Assembly: GCA_007859995.1 (NCBI GenBank)
Contig: SMSL01000013.1
Coordinates: 22,539-86,538, forward strand
Length of the DNA: 64,000 nt
Direction of reading: 5' to 3'
DNA from: Candidatus Brocadiaceae bacterium S225
Lineage (GTDB): Bacteria > Planctomycetota > Brocadiia > Brocadiales > Scalinduaceae
Below the pieces are notes generated by a model. It ran no database searches and had not been told where the DNA came from. It saw only the letters and a list, made by a program, of their open reading frames with translations. The position numbers and the translations under genes are program-made. The number at the start of each line of letters is the position of its first letter. Position 1 is the stretch's first letter. Of the stretch, positions 10,601 to 18,313 are shown one piece after another.

Positions 10601-10782
10601 GGATGGATGGCCTACAGGATATAATTGATAACATGCAGAAATCTATCGTGGCTAGTGAAGGGAGACTGGCCATGGAAACATTAAAACTCAATAAACAATT
10701 TGTTGCACTGGAATTAAATCTTTCAAAACTTCAATCAGTCAGTTCTTTCCTGGCACAACAACTCGGCCAGCTTGCCAAATAA
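7651..10782 (+). CDS. fliD: Flagellar filament cap protein FliD, enlarged
   Basis: Hook-associated protein 2, which caps the filament and folds flagellin at the tip. The N-terminus (GLVSGLDTATLIEQLV) and the C-terminal helices (SIVASEGRLAMETLKLNKQF) are typical. The FliD_C-like core near residues 470-630 includes VDKFTTAYNEIIENVN. At 1043 residues it is about twice the usual size. The excess includes two related insert domains of about 120 residues, encoded near 8680-9055 and 9848-10205 (shared INTGGDAN, GDSQ and LDFGTV motifs). I chose ATG 7651 behind GGGAGA; the longer frame from 7525 overlaps the preceding gene. Confidence 0.92.
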   Translation: MAGATGTSAIGGLVSGLDTATLIEQLVGVSRRRVDLVVNNQTLQSNKLTAFQSLNTQLSAFQETAKTLKDSDTFDVFKTSASTDSATFTAAEIATITATAEASPGTHTLSFTAGSQLAQARQLSSESFTTSDTALNLAGEFVINGTGIIVSATDTLTDIISTINTANSGTDATGITATLISVSDTDNRMILTSDSTGKDAFNILDASSDAQNILEGLGLASATKSIKNATSDGAESDEFSSSSSAVESLLDLTTAQNGTVVIGGENVVIDLAVESLSTIATNINAALTGALKGTAAVVSTTTDGVTTYQIDINGTTTFADTNNILETLGILKRSQGSIAEVHTGSTANTQTTPAGGGVVTSGTTFDGINTGGDANNVVNSDTITLVGTDNTGAAVSGTYTITDRAVDTIDNLLTQIESTFGLGAGSATIDEAGKIVITDDIVGDSQLSIQIITNNEGGGTLDFGTVSVTTEGYDMEVTTGQDAKVVIDGVAVTRTSNSIDDVIRGVTLDVTRVENGSTVNITISRDTAKIKGEVDKFTTAYNEIIENVNQQFAFNEDTKKAGILSGESTLRTIKSIIQNTLSKSIPLLPTDGNALSLIGVTSDKFGKLSVKESKFLSEIGSDFYAVKRMFVAEGTTTNNEISYVSHTKNTVAGNYAVNINTFASQASKTGSIVLTNGIGAGLTDTLTITDTSSSRIATISLDGDPSQNGSTIDNIVNTINSELATERTQTLVGSVANSKTTGAGGGVITANTVFNTINTGGDANDLSNDDVIFFTGTTRSGLSINDSYTISDVSTDTVQNFLSAIESAYENSVSATINGSGEIVLTDVTNGDSQISLTITEPGSLDFGTVLTSNFGGVTGRYALEITASKDESDKLVLTHDSYGSGFGFTTTEANALLGTVGTYTGVDVAGTINGEAATGNGQLLTGDAPPDSSTTSIEDLTIKVTSTSTGLKGNVKLTMGVGELMYNDVDSITDQFDGLLTIRMDGLQDIIDNMQKSIVASEGRLAMETLKLNKQFVALELNLSKLQSVSSFLAQQLGQLAK

Positions 10783-11048
10783 TGTCTGTCGGAGATGGCA
10801 TAATTAACAGGAAATTTCATTATACAGCAGAAACCGGACTTGATTCGGATTGGCAGTAAAGTTTTTACCTCTATTTGAATCTGCCTGATAACGGTAAGTG
10901 GAAGTAACAGATGTACCAAAACAGCCAATAACAACTAATTCGTCCAAAAATTAATCATTAATTATAAGAAAGACCTGATATGCATTTGACACCATAACGT
11001 AACATCTGTATTCGTAATAAGTTAGCATAACGCAAACTGGTTCAGGTT
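10783..11048. other. Intergenic region upstream of the second sigma-54 promoter
   Basis: No gene. ATAACGTAACATCTG at 10994-11008 lies about 40 bases before the sigma-54 promoter at 11049. A similar CACAACGTAACATTTCAG lies beside the flgB promoter (37887-37904), so it may be an activator site. That is weakly supported. Confidence 0.35.
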
Positions 11049-11063
11049 TGGCACAATTATTGC
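11049..11063 (+). promoter_or_regulatory. Sigma-54 promoter upstream of small protein B and fliS
   Basis: TGGCAC-AATTA-TTGC is an exact match to the RpoN consensus, with GG-N10-GC spacing. The expected start is near 11075, 26 bases before ATG 11101, the same geometry as at 7310. Confidence 0.9.
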
Positions 11064-11100
11064 GTGTATCAAAGCCATGCAAGAAGAAGGAAATAACTAT

Positions 11101-11286
11101 ATGATGTCAGACAAAGAAATAGAAAAACAGAATTTTCTTTGCTGGTATAGCATGTATGCGACTACAGATGACATTGAAAAGGCAAATGCAATTAATAAAC
11201 CCGCAATGGATAGACTGCTTAGTCAATACTCACAAGATATTGAAATGATGCATATATCAAGAAATCTGCATGAAAAACTTTTCTAA
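11101..11286 (+). CDS. Small WY-motif protein B, flagellar sigma-54 regulon
   Basis: 61 residues; paralogue of the protein at 7362 (QNFLCWYSMYATTDDIEKAN). Function unknown. I start it at ATG 11101 behind GAAGGAA; an upstream in-frame ATG at 11077 would be almost leaderless from the predicted transcription start. It lies 20 bases before fliS, so the two are very likely co-transcribed. Together the two proteins precede fliD and fliS, which suggests a job tied to filament export or assembly. Confidence 0.7.
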   Translation: MMSDKEIEKQNFLCWYSMYATTDDIEKANAINKPAMDRLLSQYSQDIEMMHISRNLHEKLF

Positions 11287-11306
11287 ATTTATAATGAGGA
11301 TATTAA

Positions 11307-11732
11307 ATGGAAACGCCACAGACTAAAACGTACAAAAAGTCGCAAGTAGATACGGCTAGCCCGATCGGTCTGGTCATAATGTTATATGACAGAGCAATTG
11401 TTTTACTCAATAAAGCTAAAATTGAGATTTCAGAAAAACAATACGAAGCAAAAGGCCATACACTGGACAAGGCCACTGAAATTATTTTTGAACTGTTAAC
11501 AACACTAGATAAGGACAAAGGAGGAGAAATTGCATCTTCATTATCAAACTTATACAACTTTATATTACGTGAAATAACGGATGCCAATTCAAAACTGAAT
11601 TCAAAACCGTTAGACAATGCAATAAGAATTCTGTCTGAATTAAGAGAATCCTGGGACCGCATAAAAGACAATGAAGAGATAGTTGCTAAGAGCCGGGATC
11701 ATGTCATCAACAGTCTTGATATCTCCGGCTAA
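11307..11732 (+). CDS. fliS: Flagellin export chaperone FliS
   Basis: 141 residues, the usual FliS size. The N-terminal SPIGLVIMLYDRAIVLLNKA is the family signature (four-helix chaperone that binds the flagellin C-terminus and prevents early polymerisation). Start ATG 11307 follows GAGGATATTAA. It is part of the sigma-54 operon with small protein B and the following gene. Confidence 0.93.
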   Translation: METPQTKTYKKSQVDTASPIGLVIMLYDRAIVLLNKAKIEISEKQYEAKGHTLDKATEIIFELLTTLDKDKGGEIASSLSNLYNFILREITDANSKLNSKPLDNAIRILSELRESWDRIKDNEEIVAKSRDHVINSLDISG

Positions 11733-11737
11733 ATACT

Positions 11738-12190
11738 ATGAAAAACCTGTATACTACCAATAGAGAAGAGATACTTGCTTATTTAATTCGGAAGCAAAAG
11801 TATTACGAAAAAATCTTAGAACTAACAGAACAACAAGATGAGGCTATACAATCCAATAACACAAAGAAACTCAGTTTAATAACAACTGAAAAGGAAAATT
11901 ATATTAAAGAGATAAAACGCCTAGACAAACTTAATATAAAAATACATGAAGAATTGAAGACAAACAATAAAAGCCATATACCGGATAAACGGATATATTC
12001 TTTGTTGAATCAATTACACTCTATAATAATCAAAATCCGAAATTGCGATCTGGATAGCATTTCTCAGTTAGATTCTTCGGTTAGAAATACGAAAAGCAGG
12101 CTTAGCATGCTTAACAAAAGAATGAGAGCGCAGCAATCAATGAGACTTCAAGCAGTTCATTCACCCAGATATGTAGATGTCTTCCAATAA
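11738..12190 (+). CDS. FlgN/FliT-like flagellar export chaperone (tentative)
   Basis: 150-residue, almost all-helical, charged protein beginning five bases after the fliS stop, so probably translationally coupled. The shape and the C-terminal tail (SMLNKRMRAQQSMRL, then RYVDVF) fit the FlgN/FliT class of export chaperones for hook-associated proteins. Sequence identity within this class is low, so the assignment rests mainly on context and helical character. Confidence 0.6.
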   Translation: MKNLYTTNREEILAYLIRKQKYYEKILELTEQQDEAIQSNNTKKLSLITTEKENYIKEIKRLDKLNIKIHEELKTNNKSHIPDKRIYSLLNQLHSIIIKIRNCDLDSISQLDSSVRNTKSRLSMLNKRMRAQQSMRLQAVHSPRYVDVFQ

Positions 12191-12552
12191 TAATATGTGA
12201 GGATTAGACATATAGCCCTCCTTGCCTCGCCACCAGGCCGGTTCCCCCGTATCCTAACTATTGAATCCACCAATATATTAAGCACATGACGAACATTACG
12301 TTCTGATGTATTCCACACTGCGTGGCATCACACACTCCATATAAATGACAAGCGGTTCCGTCTTTATCATCCACTACAAAGTCCCAGTGGTTATAGATCT
12401 ATACCAATCCGGAAAGAACACTTCCAACGGAATTGAATTGAAATTTTCACTTAATTTTTGACATATAAAGACGATAATAAGGATGTGAGCATTTTGCATA
12501 AAAAGTGTAAGAGGCCTGTTTAACAAATTTGGAATCCAAAGAAGAGATTAAA
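12191..12552. other. Non-coding gap between chaperone operon and HD-GYP gene
   Basis: No convincing gene in either strand. The first 60 bases are more GC-rich than the surroundings (around 12210-12250). There may be remnant coding sequence on the minus strand, but stops interrupt it. A TTGACA at 12456-12461 lacks a properly spaced -10 box. Confidence 0.4.
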
Positions 12553-13824
12553 ATGGCGGCGAAACCCTTAAATTATTTCCCTGTTGCTATAAAAGATCTG
12601 AAGGTAAATACTATACTTGATTTTGATATCTTTATTCAAACAAGCAACAACATCGTCCTGTTCCGCAAACAAAACCTGCCATTCACTGAAGAGACGCTAA
12701 ATAATCTGGCCAAAAACAAAGTAACAACAATTTTTGTTTCGGAAGATGATAGGGGAAAGATTGATGATTATTGCCATTCAATTGAGAACACAAATAATAC
12801 CAATACCTCAAACGATTGTTTTACAGCACCATTTGATAATCCAGAGAACTTAGAAAAATACTATAAAACATATCTTGATTACTACCCTATAGAAAAAGCA
12901 AACCTGCTGCCAGGTTCAAGAATCAATTTTAATGTTTACAAGAAATCGGACCTTGATGTCGAGCTCTTCGTTGGTCCTGATAAACATAATAATTTATCTG
13001 GCATTGTACCGAAAGATATTCATAACGTACAATCTGCCATTGCAATACACAAAGAGGACATACCGTTATACAAAGAATATATAAACAATCTCTCATTAGA
13101 ACTTAGTAAGTCAAAAAAAGACTCATCAGCGCTATCGCTAAAATACAGTATTTTGCGTGAAAATTCTAAATTCATTATAAAAGATATTTTTGAAGATCCA
13201 GGTAGTGGAGAAACTATTCAAAAGGCAGGTGATCTTGTCGCAACATTAACAGACACAATACTGGAGAATCAAAATAACTTCTCCAACCTGCTAAAAATTA
13301 CGACACATGATTATTATACGTATACACATTCGTTAAATGTCTGCAGCCTGAGCATCGGGTTAGGGACAGAATTGAAATTAAGAAGAGATCCTGACCTCCT
13401 TGAACTCGGATTAGGAGCGCTATTACACGATCTGGGAAAATGTACGATCGATCTACGCATTTTGAATAAACCTGGTAAGCTGACAGGAGATGAGTTCAAA
13501 GAAATACAGAGTCACGTCACGGCTGCAAATGCACTATTGACAAGCAGCAACACAGAGATACCGAAGAACTCCTTAGCCACAATACTTCAACATCATGAAA
13601 AAATGTCAGGGAAAGGATATCCATATAAATTAAACAGAGATCAAATCCATATAAATGGAAGAATTGGAGCGATTGTAGATTTTTACGACGCATTGACAAC
13701 TGAACGACCTTACAAAAAAGCCTTTTCTCCGTTTCAGGCGTTTCAACTTCTTAGTGAATTTCAAGATGACTATGACAAGGAATTGATTAAAATGTTTATT
13801 GTCATGCTTGGAAAACAAGTGTAA
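12553..13824 (+). CDS. HD-GYP domain protein, probable c-di-GMP phosphodiesterase
   Basis: 423 residues. The N-terminal part has two copies of the small sensor-like domain that precedes many HD-GYPs (YFPVAIKDLK at the start and YYPIEKANLL near residue 110). The C-terminal HD-GYP keeps THS, LLHDLGK (about 290), QHHE and GKGYP (about 354), so metal binding looks intact. The expected reaction is hydrolysis of cyclic di-GMP. ATG 12553 is preferred, behind GAAGAG; the longer form would start at TTG 12529. It converges with the GAF/HD-GYP gene on the other strand. Confidence 0.88.
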   Translation: MAAKPLNYFPVAIKDLKVNTILDFDIFIQTSNNIVLFRKQNLPFTEETLNNLAKNKVTTIFVSEDDRGKIDDYCHSIENTNNTNTSNDCFTAPFDNPENLEKYYKTYLDYYPIEKANLLPGSRINFNVYKKSDLDVELFVGPDKHNNLSGIVPKDIHNVQSAIAIHKEDIPLYKEYINNLSLELSKSKKDSSALSLKYSILRENSKFIIKDIFEDPGSGETIQKAGDLVATLTDTILENQNNFSNLLKITTHDYYTYTHSLNVCSLSIGLGTELKLRRDPDLLELGLGALLHDLGKCTIDLRILNKPGKLTGDEFKEIQSHVTAANALLTSSNTEIPKNSLATILQHHEKMSGKGYPYKLNRDQIHINGRIGAIVDFYDALTTERPYKKAFSPFQAFQLLSEFQDDYDKELIKMFIVMLGKQV

Positions 13825-13862
13825 CAAATGCGGAGGTGATGCAGAAAAAATCCGTATTACAC
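13818..13862. terminator. Possible bidirectional terminator between convergent HD-GYP genes
   Basis: Imperfect inverted repeat: GTGTAACAAATGCGGA on one side and TCCGTATTACAC on the other, around an A-rich loop. It overlaps the stop of the plus-strand HD-GYP gene. The stem has a two-base bulge and a G-T pair, so it is only a moderate candidate. Confidence 0.4.
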
Positions 13863-13872
13863 CTGAACTTCA

Positions 13873-15480
13873 TTACTGTGCTCCCACAACGGTTGACTTA
13901 TTTGCAGCGCTGGCAGATTTTACAAAGTCTATAAAATCACCCAATACTTCTGTATCAAACAAACCTTTCATCTTTTCTTTCATTATCACACAGGCAGCAT
14001 CTGATGTCCTGGCATTTGCATACGGCCTGTCAGATGTGATGGCACTATATACATCGATAACACGTGAAATTCTGCCATTCAAACTAATATCATTTTCTTT
14101 CAGTCCATGAGGATAACCACTACCATCAAGGTTTTCATGATGGAGCAACGCGAGCATGCAGGATTCTGGAGACACCTGTCCGGTTTCCTGTAACATATGG
14201 AAACCTATCTCTGAGTGCTTTTTAATAATAGTATATTCATCACTATTTAATTTTGTGGGCTTGTTGATGATCAAAGGATCCACATCTTTCATGCCTATAT
14301 TCTGAAGGAACATGCCTAGTCCTAATTCTCTTATTTTTTCTAAGTTCAAACCTATATGATGTGCAAAAATCAGGCTAAGCATAGTAACATTTATCGAATG
14401 CCCGTATAAGTATGGACCATCGACCTTCACGCTACCCATATCAATATAGTTATTCCCGGAATTACGAACAAGCCCCACTATACTATTTATCCATTGTTTA
14501 GCTCTCTCTATATTACATACCTCATCAGGTACCGTGCTTAAATCACTGACAATATTTACCGCAATGTCTCTGGCAATGCCAAGCTTTTCTTTTGCGCTGG
14601 TTTCCTCATGCCCAACAACTTTTTCCAGATTGGATTCCATAAAACGCAAATATTGTTTTCTGCCGTTCTTTGGGACATAAAGTTTATTAATATTTTTTCT
14701 TATAAATTCTTCTCTTTTATCGTTAGCAAATAATCTATCGCCTCCTTTCCAGTACAAAACATAATTGTGTTCACCATTGGCATTGTTCCTCAGATATAAC
14801 TCACTTTTGTTAAAAGGGCCTATCTTAAGGCTTTTCAGTGTAACCGGGAGATATTTATCTTTTTTGTCGTAATAATCACTATCGAGTTGCTCGACAATAG
14901 AACGTTTCTTAGCCTTCTCCAACAATGTGGCATTTCTTATAGCAATTGCGGAATATCGTGCAATAATCTTAAGGGTATTCAGATCACTTTCACTAAACAC
15001 TTCACCATTAATTTTGTCATTAACATTTAAAACGCCCATAACTTTGCCACTGACAAGTAAGGGCACAGTCATAAAAGATTTACTCGAATATCTTATATTA
15101 TTTTTTTTCGCAAACCTTGTATCAATCTCTATATCCTTAACAAGAACATTAACTCCTGTTAAAGCTGCCCATCCGGATATACTCTCCCCCACCTTTACTC
15201 CGCATTCATTCTCCACATTTTTCGGGAGGTGGTTAGAGTACTTTATACGCAGTATATCTCCCTCTATCAGCATTATAGATGAGTACTTAGCCGTTACTAT
15301 GTTAGTTACTAAGCGGCTGATCAACTTAAACACTCTTTCAAACTGAAATACAGAAGTCAATGCGATACCAATTGCGTCCTCATTTACTCTGTTACTGAGA
15401 GATACGTTCTTTATCCATACACTACCTGTTTTTTCACCCGTATCCTTTACATCTGTTTTTTTATCTGACATAGTTAACAT
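13873..15480 (-). CDS. GAF + HD-GYP protein with degenerate HD motif
   Basis: 535 residues. A GAF-type sensor spans about 30-190 (SISGWAALTG, FMTVPLLVSGKVMGVLNVND). A HD-GYP-associated N-domain follows at 210-290 (YLPVTLKSLKIGPFNKSELY), then a HD-GYP domain. The usual LHDIGK motif reads LQNIGM here (about residue 393), so both the His and Asp of the HD dyad are gone. The later HHE-x-LDGSGYP motif is intact. It is therefore probably not an active phosphodiesterase and may be a c-di-GMP sensor or scaffold (inference). Start ATG 15480 follows AAGGAG. Next to it lie a catalytically intact HD-GYP and fliA. Confidence 0.88.
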   Translation of the reverse strand: MLTMSDKKTDVKDTGEKTGSVWIKNVSLSNRVNEDAIGIALTSVFQFERVFKLISRLVTNIVTAKYSSIMLIEGDILRIKYSNHLPKNVENECGVKVGESISGWAALTGVNVLVKDIEIDTRFAKKNNIRYSSKSFMTVPLLVSGKVMGVLNVNDKINGEVFSESDLNTLKIIARYSAIAIRNATLLEKAKKRSIVEQLDSDYYDKKDKYLPVTLKSLKIGPFNKSELYLRNNANGEHNYVLYWKGGDRLFANDKREEFIRKNINKLYVPKNGRKQYLRFMESNLEKVVGHEETSAKEKLGIARDIAVNIVSDLSTVPDEVCNIERAKQWINSIVGLVRNSGNNYIDMGSVKVDGPYLYGHSINVTMLSLIFAHHIGLNLEKIRELGLGMFLQNIGMKDVDPLIINKPTKLNSDEYTIIKKHSEIGFHMLQETGQVSPESCMLALLHHENLDGSGYPHGLKENDISLNGRISRVIDVYSAITSDRPYANARTSDAACVIMKEKMKGLFDTEVLGDFIDFVKSASAANKSTVVGAQ

Positions 15481-15503
15481 TTTTTAACACTCCTTTCTAC
15501 TCA

Positions 15504-15722
15504 TTACAAAATTATTGATAAATCATTTGTGTTTCTTTGTACATATTCCTGGAGCGTCTTCAAAGCAATCAGCCTTGCAATTTGTCTGTTTCTACAAATT
15601 TTGTAAGCTTCTTCATTAAAGATTGTGACCAAATCAGCTAATGCTATGTTCTCTTTACCGCGTCCTGATTTAGTACTTAATTTGTTGTGGACAATCATGT
15701 TTCTTCTTTTTAGTTTTTTCAT
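15504..15722 (-). CDS. Small basic protein of unknown function behind a sigma-54 promoter
   Basis: 72 residues, strongly basic N-terminus (MKKLKRRNM) followed by a likely helical body (NIALADLVTIFNEEAYKICR). GGTGGG lies five bases before ATG 15722. It is 23 bases upstream of the GAF/HD-GYP gene and probably heads that transcript from the sigma-54 promoter at 15833. I do not recognise a family; it does not match CsrA. A small DNA/RNA-binding or regulatory role is only a guess. Confidence 0.6.
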   Translation of the reverse strand: MKKLKRRNMIVHNKLSTKSGRGKENIALADLVTIFNEEAYKICRNRQIARLIALKTLQEYVQRNTNDLSIIL

Positions 15723-15832
15723 TTTAACCCACCAATAATATGTGTGAAAAGACTAACGAATATAAGTAATAATTATTTTGCTAATAATAATTACTTGTAT
15801 TTCAATAACTTTATTTTCACAATACGTAATAA

Positions 15833-15847
15833 GCAACCCTTGTGCCT
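15833..15847 (-). promoter_or_regulatory. Sigma-54 promoter upstream of small basic protein and GAF/HD-GYP
   Basis: Reading the minus strand: AGGCAC-AAGGG-TTGC, with GG-N10-GC intact and only the first consensus base changed. Transcription would start near 15821, about 100 bases before ATG 15722. Confidence 0.7.
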
Positions 15848-16119
15848 AATCTCATAACAAACACCATTATTCCCTCCGCACAGCATAAGGCATATATATA
15901 TAACCACTTATAATTCACATAAAATCTCTGCTGTGTACGATGGGGATATCTATTCGAAGTATATCTGTTAAATAATTCCATTTTATTATCACAAGTTGTT
16001 AAATTTTTCCCTAATGTACAGGCTTCAATCGTAAGCATTCTACTCATACACCTCTATTGATTGTCAAAAAAGAGATTTGAAATTAGTTAGGTTTTTTAAT
16101 GCAGGCTGGTGGAACCAGT

Positions 16120-17076
16120 CTAAGAACTTCCATGCCCTCCCAGAAACTTTATAAAACTCTTCAGCATTGTATGATCAACAGCGTTGTACATTTCATCTCT
16201 TATCACTTTCAAAGAATTATACGGTTTCTGAGGCACTGAATATGATCTTTGCGTGGTTAAGGCATCGTATGTATCGATTATACGAACTATCCTGGAACTA
16301 TAGTGTATTTCTTCTTTTTTAAGACCGAATGGATAACCACTGCCATCACAATTTTCATGATGCTGCAATATTATTGAATATTCATCGTTAAATGAATCTC
16401 CAGACTCCCTTAATACAGCCACGCCCATTTCAGGATGTTTTCTCATCTCTTTGAATTCGTCGTCAGTTAACGCACCTTTTTTATTAAGAATATCAGAGTG
16501 GATCTTAGTTTTGCCAAGGTCATGGAGAAGCATGCCGGTACAGAACGTTTTCATATCTTTTTCGCCCAAACCAATATTTTTTGCAAATAATGATCCAATC
16601 GTTGCAACATTGACTGAATGCGTATATGTATAGTAATCATGAGACGTTATTTTAAGCAGGTTAAATGCTGCCTTGCCATCTCTGAGTATATAGTCAACCA
16701 TGTTGTAAGCAAATGTTTTAGACCGCTCAAAATTCTTAAATCTTGGTTCATTAAATACATCCCGAAGCATGTTTGTCGCTGTACCGTAAACTATTTGAGC
16801 TTTTTCTTTTGATTCAATTTTATCATCAGATAAAATATTTTTAAGATTTGATTCAAGATATTCAGAATATTTTTGTTGATCTTTCTTTCCGATAAAAAGC
16901 TTATTTATATTCTTTCTTACCAGCATCTCCTTTTGTTCGTTATCAAATGCTGCATCATTTTTGCAATATAATATATATCTGCTATTACCATTGTTGCGTA
17001 CAAGCAGGTATATATCACAACCAATTCTTGTATCGGCTTTTAAACTATTCAGTGTAATAGGTAAAAAATCATGCAT
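16120..17076 (-). CDS. HD-GYP domain protein, probable c-di-GMP phosphodiesterase
   Basis: 318 residues. The N-terminal domain (FLPITLNSLKADTRIGCDIY) is the same type as in the neighbouring GAF/HD-GYP protein. The C-terminal HD-GYP is intact: YTHSVNV, MLLHDLGK (about 184), LQHHE and DGSGYPFGL (about 245). Start ATG 17076 has GGAG and AGGA just upstream. It follows fliA by 17 bases, so it is probably co-transcribed with it. It may couple cyclic di-GMP level to motility. Confidence 0.9.
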   Translation of the reverse strand: MHDFLPITLNSLKADTRIGCDIYLLVRNNGNSRYILYCKNDAAFDNEQKEMLVRKNINKLFIGKKDQQKYSEYLESNLKNILSDDKIESKEKAQIVYGTATNMLRDVFNEPRFKNFERSKTFAYNMVDYILRDGKAAFNLLKITSHDYYTYTHSVNVATIGSLFAKNIGLGEKDMKTFCTGMLLHDLGKTKIHSDILNKKGALTDDEFKEMRKHPEMGVAVLRESGDSFNDEYSIILQHHENCDGSGYPFGLKKEEIHYSSRIVRIIDTYDALTTQRSYSVPQKPYNSLKVIRDEMYNAVDHTMLKSFIKFLGGHGSS

Positions 17077-17093
17077 TCCTTATACTCCATGTG

Positions 17094-17852
17094 TCAATTA
17101 TGTGCCTTTGCCCTGATGGTCATCAATGCTCTATGATGTAATTGTGATACTCTCGATTCTGACAAACTCATTACTTCTGCTATCTCTCTCAAAAGCATAT
17201 CTTCATAATAATATAAAGTAATAACCAGTTTTTCTTTGGGAGGTAGCTCCTTAATAGCTCGTTCTAATACCTCTTGCTCTTCCTGCAATTCCAGATTACA
17301 TAACGGTCCGCTGGTTTTTTTGTCCTTTATGATTTCACCAACATTTACATTCGAATCATCATCGCCACCAAAACTGATATCTTCAAGATAGAGCATGGAA
17401 CACATATTTATATCTATCAACATCTTATCCAGATCACTGCAACTAATACCCATTGCCTCGGCAATCTCTTCGGAATGAGGGGTTCTGTTTAATTCTTGTT
17501 CCAGGGCATTATATGTTTCTTTGATTAAATTATCCTTCTCTCTTACTGAACGAGGCACCCAATCATGCAGGCGCAGATAATCTAAAATAGCGCCTCTGAT
17601 CCTGTGAAATGCATAAGTTTTAAATTTTACATTTTTAGAATCATCGAATCTATCTGCAGCCTCTATTAATCCCAGGATACCGGATTCAAACAAATCTTCC
17701 TGATCAATGTGAGACGGCAGATATATCATAAATTTCCCCACTACATACTTAACAAGTGGCAGATAGTCTATAACATATTTATCCCGCTTGGTTTTATTTA
17801 CTACATCATATTTTTTTTTCGTCCTCTGCTTTACAGCAATGTCTGTTTGCAT
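17094..17852 (-). CDS. fliA: Flagellar RNA polymerase sigma factor (sigma-28, FliA/WhiG)
   Basis: 252 residues. Region 2 is recognisable (IDQEDLFESGILGLIEAADRF, FKTYAFHRIRGAILDYLR) and is followed by DWVPRSVR, a FliA/WhiG hallmark. Regions 3 and 4 include a C-terminal HTH (LLREIAEVMSLSESRVSQLH). It directs late flagellar genes; the flagellin promoter at 5704 is the probable target. FlgM at 49015 would be its anti-sigma factor. GAGGAAA precedes ATG 17852. It lies downstream of flhF, as in many flagellar operons. Confidence 0.95.
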   Translation of the reverse strand: MQTDIAVKQRTKKKYDVVNKTKRDKYVIDYLPLVKYVVGKFMIYLPSHIDQEDLFESGILGLIEAADRFDDSKNVKFKTYAFHRIRGAILDYLRLHDWVPRSVREKDNLIKETYNALEQELNRTPHSEEIAEAMGISCSDLDKMLIDINMCSMLYLEDISFGGDDDSNVNVGEIIKDKKTSGPLCNLELQEEQEVLERAIKELPPKEKLVITLYYYEDMLLREIAEVMSLSESRVSQLHHRALMTIRAKAHN

Positions 17853-17982
17853 TTTACTTTCCTCACAAACTATTTAATTACTTAATAATCAAACGGATTT
17901 ATATACTCTTCCAAATTATCATTTACAACGGCATTTTAGAGAAAAGCAGATTATCGCGAATATCTCTCTTTCAACGGAGTTA

Positions 17983-18231
17983 TCATGACGTACCGACTTC
18001 ATTATCCCTGTCCTCAACCATACCAATATTTTCCGGTACATATTTCACCAGAATTTTTACCAATACAAAAGCTGTCAAACCAGTCAGACAGCCTGCTATG
18101 ACTGCCTTTTGAATGAGCGTATCAATAGCCAGATTTGACGCATACCCGATAATACACGACGCGAAAAACACAATTACGGCAATATTTATGCTGGATTTAA
18201 AACCAATCACTGCCAGTCTCTGTCTTATCAT
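17983..18231 (-). CDS. Small two-TM membrane protein between flhF and fliA
   Basis: 82 residues with two predicted membrane helices (INIAVIVFFASCIIGYASNL and KAVIAGCLTGLTAFVLVKIL) and a short acidic C-terminal tail. GGAAAG lies before ATG 18231. Its place is where the MinD-like ATPase gene flhG normally sits. Not recognised as a known family. Its operon position implies a flagellar role, perhaps with FlhF or the export gate (inference). Confidence 0.65.
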   Translation of the reverse strand: MIRQRLAVIGFKSSINIAVIVFFASCIIGYASNLAIDTLIQKAVIAGCLTGLTAFVLVKILVKYVPENIGMVEDRDNEVGTS

Positions 18232-18313
18232 TTTCTTTCCAATTTAAAATTACGGAATTTTAAGGTTTTTTATTCATCTCTTATTCGACTCAGTACTCCG
18301 AATACAGAAACTC

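Noticed and set aside
12191..12552. Insertion-sequence remnant in the gap before the HD-GYP gene
   Set aside because: Slightly different base composition only; no transposase motif, terminal repeat or target duplication visible.
15817..16047. 76-codon minus-strand frame next to the small basic gene
   Set aside because: It overlaps the sigma-54 promoter at 15833-15847, and the residue mix (many Tyr, Cys, Met) is not gene-like. GAGGTG precedes it, so it is not fully excluded.
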